Of a stretch of 64,000 bases of DNA, positions 1-49,925 are shown in pieces. The translations under genes were made by a program, and so were the position numbers. Source of the DNA: Hyperoplus lanceolatus (Eukaryota > Chordata > Actinopteri > Uranoscopiformes > Ammodytidae); the NCBI GenBank assembly GCA_026929865.2, contig CM049407.1:15082001-15146000 (forward strand), written 5' to 3'. The notes beneath the pieces were generated by a model. The model made no database searches. It was given only the letters and a program-made list of their open reading frames with translations, and was not told the origin of the DNA. Numbering within the stretch: position 1 is the first letter of the stretch; the number at the start of each line of letters is the position of its first letter.

Positions 1-74
1 GGATTGCCCCAAACTTGATCAGTACTGGAGAGACATTAAGTTCGAGATCAAACTAATTATGGGGGTAGACCTGC

Positions 75-128
75 CACTAGAGCCAGACATTTTTATATTG
101 GGAAAGATAAAAATGTCTGGCTCTAGTG
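75..128. repeat. Perfect 22-bp hairpin in the FRY intron
   Basis: CACTAGAGCCAGACATTTTT-AT at 75-96 is the exact complement of 107-128, with a 10-base loop. The size and perfection suit a small MITE stub or a microRNA-like precursor. No homology is recognised. Confidence 0.7.
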
Positions 129-269
129 TCTATGGTACACACAGTTACATCTTTGACCAGATGGTGCCCTACAATTTAGTAATTAATGGTCATTTCATAA
201 AAGCATATTCCTGCGTGGGGAAACAATGTAGCATGCACCTGGTGCATTCCATGCAGTAATAAACACTAG

Positions 270-39894
<39,625 letters not shown>

Positions 39895-42879
39895 AAAACC
39901 TAACAATGCAACAGGACCTAAAGAGCTTACACTTCTATGAATCCAAATGCCTGAATCCAACTGTTCAACTGTGAGCAGACCTCAGATGTTTGTATCTAAA
40001 AAGGAGAAGACAAAAATCGCACACATACGGTTTTTACACTTTAAGAACCATGAATCATGTTCCCTAAGATGTAATGATATGTATCACTGGACCCACTAGA
40101 TACTACGGATTGCTGCCTGCTGATGAAGGTGACCTGATGTGACTCTATCCGAGCGCTAGCTTCGCTTTACGGCTACACGTTGTAAAAATGTTTTTGCTCC
40201 TGGTTTTAAGTCTTGCTTAATGGTCACCCTTCAGCATCTAATCTGTTCTACACTTGAGGACCTGTGAAGGCTCTTATCTTGGGATTTCTGACCTGCGTCC
40301 CAGAGGAACTAAAGACCTGATTGAACTTGATGGACTGTCACTTCCTCCTTCAGGAAGGAAGTAGTTTGCTGGTAGTATCACCAGAGAGGAAACTACCCAT
40401 GACACTACGTAACATCACTGGAAGAGTTTTTCACTATTGCACTAAATGCAGTTTTGGTATTAGTTTATATATATAGAAAAAGGAACAGAAAGGAGGTTGC
40501 TTTTGTTTTGTTTTCTACAGTGAGAGAAAAGGCTGTCACTCTCACCGAGAAGGAAGAGCCACTAGCTGGATTAGCTTTTTTCTCCTGTTGTGTCTACTGT
40601 TTAGAGGAAATTGTGCAATGCATGACCCAGTTGAATGCTCTCTACTGTACTCGTGTCCCTTTTTGCGCCCTAAAAAGTCTGACCTCGCCAGACTGACTGA
40701 AAGACTGATCGACAAAAAGCGGACGCAGAACATTCAAGCGTTATTCCTCGTGCTGCACTGGCTCTGTTTATATGTATCAGTGAACCAGCTCGTCTCATGA
40801 CTACTGTCGTAAACATTGGTGGACTAATCATGCCATTAACTACACTCCTCTGTGGCTAGTTTTAGCATCATTAGCAAGTGTACTACACGCTGTAAATTTC
40901 TCACTGTCCTACACTGTTGACCTTCTGTGTTCACATGTCTAAAAGGGATGGTGCATGTAAACACTGAAATATTTGGTCTCTCTCTCTATACTGTTTTAGT
41001 AGTTATGGGCACATAACCATTGTAGCATATGTCTGTGTGTGGTATGTAGTTACCTTACACGTAAGGGAAATGCTGACATTCAGCACTCACCGTTGATGTT
41101 TAAAACAGAACCTGCGCTACTACTGAAGCCGAACACTTCCTGGTGGTCTGCCCTCTTTGTGACTCTCCCTCGTTTCCTATCTTTAAGTTGCTTACTGTAC
41201 AAATATCATTTTTCCTATTTATAACCGCTATAAATCAACTCATTTGACTTAGGTTTTATATTGATGTTTGTCCTCTCAAATCAAACTGCCATGCATGCAT
41301 CTTCTATAGACTGTATGGAGTGTTTGAAATATTTATTAACAAAGTCATATTTTATCTGAAAGATACGTTTGTATGAGGTACAAAAGGGAGCTTTAAGCTC
41401 ATGCGGGTATGTTTTTTTTCTGTGTGGGAGAACGTGTGTGTGCATGCCAAACAAGAAATTGCACATTTTTGAAGCTTTTTAGATCATGATTGTAGTTTTT
41501 TTTCACTTTGTAAATACTTTTACAGCCTTTGTGAAGTTGTTTTTCAGTTGATGCTCTGTACAAGTTGGTGTCAAAGTAAAATACATGAAAATGTATTCTT
41601 GTGCATTACACTTAATTCTGTACATTTGATATTGAGGACTACCCATTTGGTGTAAACCCGTCTAGCTACAAGTGTTCTTTCAAACCTCAGCACTGTTGCT
41701 TCGCACGACAGCGCTGAAATATCGCTATTACTATTATACGTGAAGACTGAAGTGTTTTTGATAGAATTTTGCACTGAAAGTTGCCATGTATTTGAGCAGC
41801 ATGAATCAAACTGAGCTCCTACAACTCTATGCTATGGTTCCAAGTTATGCTGATCAATGTTTCAAAATGAATTATACCCAGAGGGCAAAACCCTCTTTTT
41901 TTGGAAAACAGGCATGGGCTGTTGTAAAAGGTTGTTCACCAGAAATGATATCTAGGACCTTAAAAACGCATTATGGCATGTTTTGAAGAAGAAAATGTCT
42001 CATAAATCACTATGAACAACATATGAAAAAATCCTTCTTCAATAACTAGTCAGGGGGCCAATTCTGAAAAGGGCTTCCGTTAAGACTTTTGCGGACATGT
42101 TTTGTTACAAGCTGTCACCCTATTTTTTTTAGTTAGAAGACACCAATAGGTAAGATATTAGGGTGGTTGTCGAGCTGAAAAATTATTTTTGTGACTTTAA
42201 CAAGCAATGTCAGGCCAATTTTTTGGTTTCCTTCTCAATACGACATGACAACAATAAATGCTGAATATCTCCACAACCACAAGGACCATATACATAAAAA
42301 TGGTATCAAATGAAAGCTAACACTCATAGGATGTCTGCTGAAGTGTCAGAATGAACATTCATTGTACATTTTAGGAGAAAACATGAAAAAAAATCTCTGC
42401 TTAAAGAGAACCAGTTTTCAAAGTGAATATCAGCTTGGAAACATAACATGGTATCCCAAAACCTCTATAAATCAGTACCCCTATCTATGGGAATGAGTCA
42501 TGCCAAGTTTAAAGCTTGTAGGGAGAGACAGTGCAATTCTGCACAAGTTATAAAACTTAAATGTTCAGGCGGAAATGTAGCACTCTACAGTATATGGTGG
42601 TCTATGGTGCTATTTGACTTCATTAATGTACCAGGTTTTAACACAAATTATATTTAATTGACATACAGTATCACTATAGTTATTAATTACATCCTAAAAA
42701 TAAGTTCTCTCTCACTTAGGGTTAGGGGTTAGTAACTAGTTAGTCGTAATAACTATATAATAGTCATATGGCAAAGGTATGTTTTTCCCCATCCAACCTT
42801 ATGTTGGCTGCACAGGTATGCAGCCAACAGAAGGCACCCAGGGACCATGTGCTAAGTCTGAGTGATGGTCAGGGACACA

Positions 42880-43114
42880 AAAGAAGAGTTTACTGTTTTG
42901 ATAATGAATACCTTCCCCATACAAAACATGGATTACCCCAAGGGCATAATATACTGTAAATCTAATCAACAAAACAGGAAAAACAATACTCAGTACTTGA
43001 GTAGTCTTGCACCAAGCTGCACTGACACGACCACATGCCCCACTGCAAAATATTCCACTTTTTCGGCACTGACTTCCACTTTCCTTGCATCCACATATCG
43101 TCAGCTCCGAGTAC
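42880..43114 (-). pseudogene. Displaced Cys-rich C-terminus of the same transposase-like ORF
   Basis: Minus-strand reading gives YLEYSELTICGCKESGSQCR followed by KSGIFCSGACG. That is the CxC...C...C..ACG motif that normally ends this protein family. The preceding part, ending GWHACPPAFNQRTCTGQVLE, is at 52120-52190. The 9-kb element between them therefore split the gene near its 3' end. Confidence 0.55.
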
Positions 43115-43542
43115 TCCAAGTACCCCTGACTGCGGCCCGCAGACGGACGTCGAGGGGGAGGAGACGTTGAGGGGGAGGAGACATTGAGGGGGGGAGCTTG
43201 AGCAGGCGCTCGCTGTCTGCTTGTCCGTCTCTTTCTCACACATTCACTTGTAGAGGTCCGCTGCAGCCGTTAAGCTAGCGGTAGCCCACGCTCTTTATTA
43301 AATGTTACAGAGAGATGGCACGGGAGTATTATGACTTGCTATCTTTCTTGCTGCGTACCATCGACCTATTATAAAGTTAAGCATAGCCTAAACGACTTGT
43401 TTAATTATTTGCATGAAGAACGCATTCTTACATCCGGTTTAGTGATATCAAAATAAGAGTCCTGCATGCAGCAGTAGCATAGGCCCTACTTGGAATAATA
43501 ACCGGATATAAGAAACATTTTGATAATTTTATGTTTAACCTA

Positions 43543-44295
43543 TAGAGCTGTTAAGCGGAAGTGGCGGAATTACGGGGCATGGGACCTCTCGGCTGAAAAA
43601 AAATGAATGGGAGTCTATGGAAAGTAATCTACTATTTTCTGGTCCCAGTCATTAAATGCCTTGGATTACATATATGTTTTGTATGGGTCTAAATGATAAT
43701 TTTTCATGTGAAGAGTTTGACGGTATGTTGTATGATTATTCGTCTAACGGCTTTTGAAAAAATGTTACGAGAACAACTACAAGTCTTGTCGCCTCTGTGA
43801 CGTCACCTCAACACATTCCCTCCACTTCTCGACTGACAGTGCTAATGCTAATGGCTGGCGTGGACAACGCCAACAATCTCCCCACTCGAGAAATTGAAAC
43901 TCTCCACATGTGTTGTGGTTTTCGCCACGCTGAAGACTTTTGTCTTGTCATTGAAAGAAAGCGGTAAAGTGCATTAAAGACACAGCCATGTTTCTGAGCT
44001 AGGCGGGTGCCAGTGGTGGTGACGTGTATCATAAGTGTCAAGAGCAGCGAAGAGCTGTAGTCCACAAAAGCGCTCTGCACAAAACCTGACCGTATCCAGC
44101 TTCTACTCGCTAAATTGTTCCATTCTTTGCACGAAAAAATACCATCTAAATCCATACAAAACATATGTGTAATCGAAGGCATTTCATGACTGGGATCAGA
44201 AAATAATACATTTCTTTCCATTGACTACCGTTGTAATTTTTCGAGCCGAGAGGTCCCATGTCCCGGAAGTAAGCCACTTCCGCTTAACAGCTCTA
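43543..44295. mobile_element. 753-bp TIR element flanked by TA
   Basis: Termini TAGAGCTGTTAAGCGGAAGT and its complement, with TA on each side (43541-43542, 44296-44297). The inner TIR adds a GACCTCTCGGCT block. A 137-codon frame is open on the minus strand at 43808-44221, with no domain I recognise. Duplicated TTAA inside the TIR leaves Kolobok-type as an alternative to a TA-targeting family. Confidence 0.7.
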
Positions 44296-46578
44296 TAGTA
44301 TTAACCGGTTAAATATCTTCTTAAAGGTCAACAGGTTAACAATGGACATCCCTTCCTACTATGTTGATTGCTTTTGCTATCTTGTAACAGTTCACTTATG
44401 AGGACATAGATGATCCTGTGAGTGTTAAATTAGTGTTGTGTCTCCCAAGGGTCAGCAGTGAGATCTATACTTGCAAAAGCAAGTATATATGTATGTACAA
44501 TGATTAAGTGTGCACTGTAAACAATGTGACATGTGCAAAGAGAACTCCTGTACCTGTCTGTCTGTGACGGTTGCAGGCCCAGCTGCCTATGAATTAAGTA
44601 AGAGTCAAAATAAGATATGGGGAACTATGAAGGGGTCACTGTGATCCCAAGGTATGACCTTAACAGATGCAATGTGACCACATTCAAGGCTTAAAAATAT
44701 ACCTCAATTAGACATAACTAAATGCTACAGGTGTGACGCACATTAAGTTACACCAATCACAGCAGCCCTAACAACAGTCTTATTATTCAACAGAACAATG
44801 TAAAAATAACAACTACAAAAAATACATAGTAAACTATTAACAGAAAAGATAACTAATCAATAAAGTGTAGAACAATCAAAGAACACATATTGTCCTTATT
44901 TTTACCTTATACTCTCTCTTGCCATAGTCACCTCACATAATTCACTATGGATGAGTCTATTTTAACAGCAACAAAGGGACAATTGCACAATCTATTAAAA
45001 CCGTTAATATTGTTTATTTTCACAAGCTGTAGTGTTTCAGGGCTGACCTAAAATGTGACTCAATAACAAAAGTATCTTAAAATAAAGATGTTTGAATTGT
45101 TAAATGATTAATTGCATTTTTTACAATATTTCCAGACACACACTGCTGTAAGTAGACTATAGATGACACTTGTGAACCCTTACTGAAAAGATTTCCTTCC
45201 TGAACAAGGACAGGATTTTCCAGGCATATAACACTTTGAGGCTTTAACTGATCATGGATACATGTATGCACAGCAAGGCGAAGCGATGCCTCCTGGGCAT
45301 TAACTGTGGTGTTTAATATACGGTGTTAAGGTGCTGGAAAACAAACATTTAAATTAAAGCGGTCAAACTTATGTTTCCACAGTGTCTGCACTTGATTGTG
45401 ACATTGCCAGACTGACACCTATGAAGGTATATATGTAGCATAAGTCTTTAGCACGTGTAACTGCAGATTTTGAATGCGTAAACTGAAGTCACAAATGTGT
45501 AACAGTAGATTTGAAGTCGTAAATATTTGTTTTGCATGTGTACTCCAAAGTCACAAATGTGTAATAGTAAATTTGAAGTCGTAAATATTTTTTCTACCAT
45601 TGTGGACACAAAATAGGGGCTACGAGTTCACAAATCGTTGTTACGGGTGCACAAATCCTATCCTGTGCATCGCAACTTCAAAGAGTCATGCGCTTGACAC
45701 TTTTGCTACAAACATTGCAGCACAGTTGGTGCAAAACACATTTGCACACCCGTGTTTCATAATGTGAGAACATGCCCCCAATTTGTGCATTCGTAAACCC
45801 AAATGTGAACTAACGCATCAGAAGTTGCACATCTGTGAAAAATGTCCTCTCAAATACAATGATATCGAGCACAGCATTTTAATGAGCGAGCACAAATCGA
45901 TGATACAACTGCTCAAATCTGTTCCTACAAGTCTCAGCTGAGGGTTTTCTCTGCTCGAATCTGCTCCTGCAAGTCTCGGCTGTGGGTTTTTTTGCAGGTA
46001 GATTTGCACCACGCCCAGGTGGTAAATGTGGTGCAAAAGTGTTTCGTATGCGTAGAACAGATTTGTATCCGTAGAAGGTGGGCGGGACAACATTGTCGCA
46101 TCATCCAATGAAAGCGCCGGTTGGGACAAACGGAGGAAAAGCCTTTTTCCTTCGTCCCTTTTCACCAGAAATTGTAGGAAATGTAATAATAAGGGAATTG
46201 AATAAGAGGGAACTACAGCGGAGCCTTATGCCAGTAGTGAAAGTCATAAACAAGTTTACTTTAGCAGATATAAGGGCCAGCGTAACGTCTGCTGTGTGAT
46301 TGGCACTGGTGTAACTGTTTAAACCTGCTGTTTTTCTCTTTAAAACCTTTACATTTTAATAAAAGTAGTCTTATTAAATACAGAATGAATTTCCATTATA
46401 TATTTTTTTAACCTTTATTTATACAGGTATATCCCATTGAGTCCGAAGACTCTTTTGCAAGGGAGACCTGTTCCCATTTACACGTTACCATTCACACACA
46501 TTCATACACCGATAGCAGGCTAACTATCGACGATAGTTTATTGTCCCGCAGCCGCTGTTAAGGCTCCTGGCTGTTAAA

Positions 46579-47646
46579 CAGTGTTGGGAATAACGCCGTT
46601 CTTTTTTCAGTAACGGGGTAATCTAACTAATTACTTTTTCCGTCGTTACAACGCCGTTATCGTTACTGAACGTTAAATGCGGTGCGTTACTATGAATTGA
46701 TTGAATAAACTGTGTAATCCGAACGCACCCCTGGCTCCATACTGCGAGTGAGGAGACCGGTGTGTTTTAAGTTGTGTTTTATTCAGTGTGGATGACATTA
46801 TAACTGTCAGTTAGCGCCGTCACGTCAGTCAGCCGGAGCGCCTGTTTAGTGAAGTTTCTTTTTCTTTTTCTTTTTCTCTCTGTTGTGTGAGCCTGCACTT
46901 TGCCGCAGTAATTAGGTATCAATCCACGGTCGAAACGTGCCCTCCCTGAGTTTGTTTGCATCGCCCTTGTGAGTAAGTGCATGGAGTTTTCCCATCTCTA
47001 TAAGTTATAATTTATGCACGTTATTAAACGGCCGCGATTCGCCGGTTGAAACAGCTGTTTAGCGTGTCATCACAAGCCGAATATTGCTACTGTTTTTTTC
47101 CTGGGATCTGTATGCTGCTGTGCATGTTAAAGAAGGAAATAAACATAGGATAAATCCTTACTCCTCCTCTCATCGTCTCATGCTTCATAGTCTGACGTTT
47201 TTGGCCTTAAGTAGTGTTTTATTATTTAGGCTACTATAGTGGTTTTAGCCGACACCCCTGAAGTGAATCCAGTGATATAGCAGATCAGCACGGTACATTC
47301 AGCAGTTTCCTCTACTACTTTTGTTGAGAACAAAATACTTGAAGTGCAGGATAAACCTCTTGCTGTCTATTGATGTGCAATACACATTGAAGGTTATGTA
47401 GCCTACAAGTAGGCCTGCCTGTTTGTTCTACTCATTTCAACTGACTTGTGAAAACTGCTCAGAAAAATCAATTTTTTTGACATATAGCAACTTTTTTTTT
47501 ACAGTAGGCTAACGCAAATAGTTACTTTCCCTGGTAACTAATTACTTCTATTATAAAGTAATTCAGTTACTAACTCAGTTACTTTTTGGAACAAGTAGTG
47601 AGTAACTATAACTAATTACTTTTTTAAAGTAACGTTCCCAACACTG
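46579..47646. mobile_element. Non-autonomous hAT-type element, perfect 8-bp target duplication
   Basis: Starts CAGTGTTGGGA and ends TCCCAACACTG, with subterminal AACTAATTACTTTT/AAAGTAACG motifs typical of a common fish hAT family. CTGTTAAA is exactly duplicated at 46571-46578 and 47647-47654. No transposase coding is visible in its 1,068 bp, which include a (TTTTTC)n tract at 46857-46876. Confidence 0.9.
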
Positions 47647-48870
47647 CTGTTAAAACTATCTATGGTTAAAACACACCACACGCAGGGGGTGAAGAGGACG
47701 TTGCAGGCATTGAGGACCAAAGTAAATAAAGTAGGCCTACATATCTTGCTGCAGAGTATTCAGCATGTATCTAAATCCAGAAATATGCTTATAAATCATA
47801 CACTTAGTCTTCTAAATGTAGTAAGCTTAATTAATTTAAACGTGTGAATAGTGAAGTGAATAAGTAACCTACTCTACAAGGCAATAGAAAAGTATAGAGG
47901 ACACATTAAAACTGAATTGGAATAATTGTTTCTCTATCTCACATTTTCCATGTGAAATTATCACTACTTGTATCACAAACTGATAATTAGATGATCAGGT
48001 TTAACTGTGTGCTTATCCCCAGACAGTTCTGCTATACACCTTACCTCATGTGACGTGTCCAGAAGAACAGGGTACAAAGCTTCATATAACCTCATTTCAG
48101 TGATTACTTTAATTAATCACAATCACAAAGTGTCACACCATAACATTTTATGCAGTTTAGAACATGTTAATTCAGATCACGTGCTGCATTAATAAGTAGG
48201 TCTGCATGCTGCTAAAGCAAGACTAATAAATGCCCTATATCAATTATATTTATGATTTGCAGTTATCACATCAAAGCACAATCAGTACAAATGTATTGTA
48301 AAAGCTTACCCCACAAACAAATCACAAGATTTGGACTTTTAAATATTTGTGGATTTACTAAACATATACATACGGTCAAAATGAAAAATACAAATCTACC
48401 AGTTTAAAACTAGAATGCACTCACAATTGCATACCTCCAAGTAAAGTTCTGTATGGCGTTATTTTATTAAGAGAAAATGAACAAAATACCCAAAATGCTC
48501 TGGCATGTGCCGGAACAAGACTTTATAAAACAAAACATAAAACTAGTAACTTAGTCCTTGGTCTGTAGCCCAACTGTTTACCATATTTAATCAAAATCTC
48601 CCCTACCTTTTTAATATGTCAAACAAATAAACATGACTGAGTATGTCACCTCATTTACTGCAATCAATATGATTATGAATTGAGTATGATCTGACTTTGT
48701 CTAGATTTATAATAATCACAATCTAAAAATTGAAAACAAATTGTGTGTAGAGTGTAGAGTCAGACTGATGTGCTGTGACTGCCAGGTGAGTTCCACGCTG
48801 CTCCATCTTCGGAGATCTTCTCAAGGCAGCAGGAGCAGTGAAGTCTTCAGTTATCTGGAGTGTCCTTCCC

Positions 48871-49925
48871 TCAGCAATGCATACACTGGGGACGGAAACA
48901 ATTGTTAGATCCCATTAGTGATGTTATAGTAAACACATGACGGATAATAGTTAGGACTGACTGTAGCTGCTCACTGTACAATGGCTTTTCCCTGACAGGG
49001 TGGAAATCCCAGACACTTGTGCAGGCCTTGTGCAGGACAGCCAAGATGAGTCTGTGGAAAAGCAGATTGTGCCATTCAGATGTTAAGATAATGTTAAGAT
49101 TTATAAAATAAATAAAATACATGTAGGTTCGAGTTGATGAAGAACACAAAGCTAAAAACTATCAATATAGTTTATTATAACAGCCCTGCTACAAGGACGT
49201 GGGGGGTATCTTGTCATTAGTGACTTTTAAAATTAGTTGTAAATGTTTTTTTTCGGGCTGGAAAAACAGATATAAAATATGATTTAAACACGATGGAGCT
49301 GCACAATCAAAAAAAAAATCCTTTGCATAATGGGACGCTTGTCTACCTGTTTTTATTCAGAAACAGCAACATGATGTTGAGACGGGCTGAGCAGAATAGT
49401 ATACTGCTCACATGTGTTTATTTGGATCTTCATAGCCACTATTAAGACAGAAAACGCTCTATATGAGGTCGACACATGCTAACATTACATCCTGATGTAA
49501 AACTAGTAGGCTATGTATGAAGGTGCCGATGTCCCAGAAAAGCAGACATACAGACACGCTGATTATTATTATAGCAACAAGACTCCAGTATTCAGCTGAC
49601 TCATATTTCCCTGGCTAGCGCCGGGATTATTTTCACTGATTAACGGAAGGATTCATTGGTCAGCCTTCTTATTTTACGTTAACAGTTAATTATTAACATC
49701 CTTAGAAGTGACCAAATGCCCTAAAAAACGGTACATCCTTTAAAAGAATATGCTAACGAACATTAGCTGTTATACCCATTATGACTTGTTAGCTAGTGGT
49801 TAGCTATGCTGCCTGCAATACATTATAACCACACGTTGCTTCTCATCATTGAACGTATTATACCGACCAACTTTGAAGTTTAAAAACATAAGAAAACCAG
49901 ACTTACAGTTCATAGTTTCCGTGGG
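48871..49925 (-). ncRNA. Possible spliced transcript inside the 5.7-kb element
   Basis: On the minus strand, an ATG-containing segment ends at a GAACT|GTAAGT donor near 49911. A later segment about 49050-48891 is bounded by TTTTCCACAG and a further acceptor GTTTCCGTCCCCAG lies near 48890. The joined reading is short and matches nothing I know. It may be a non-coding RNA, a captured exon set or chance. Confidence 0.2.

Noticed and set aside
45818-46165. 115-codon frame repeated at 50377-50727 as a possible conserved gene
   Set aside because: The two copies are the two arms of one inverted repeat, so their identity comes from the DNA repeat and not from protein constraint. There is no recognised domain.
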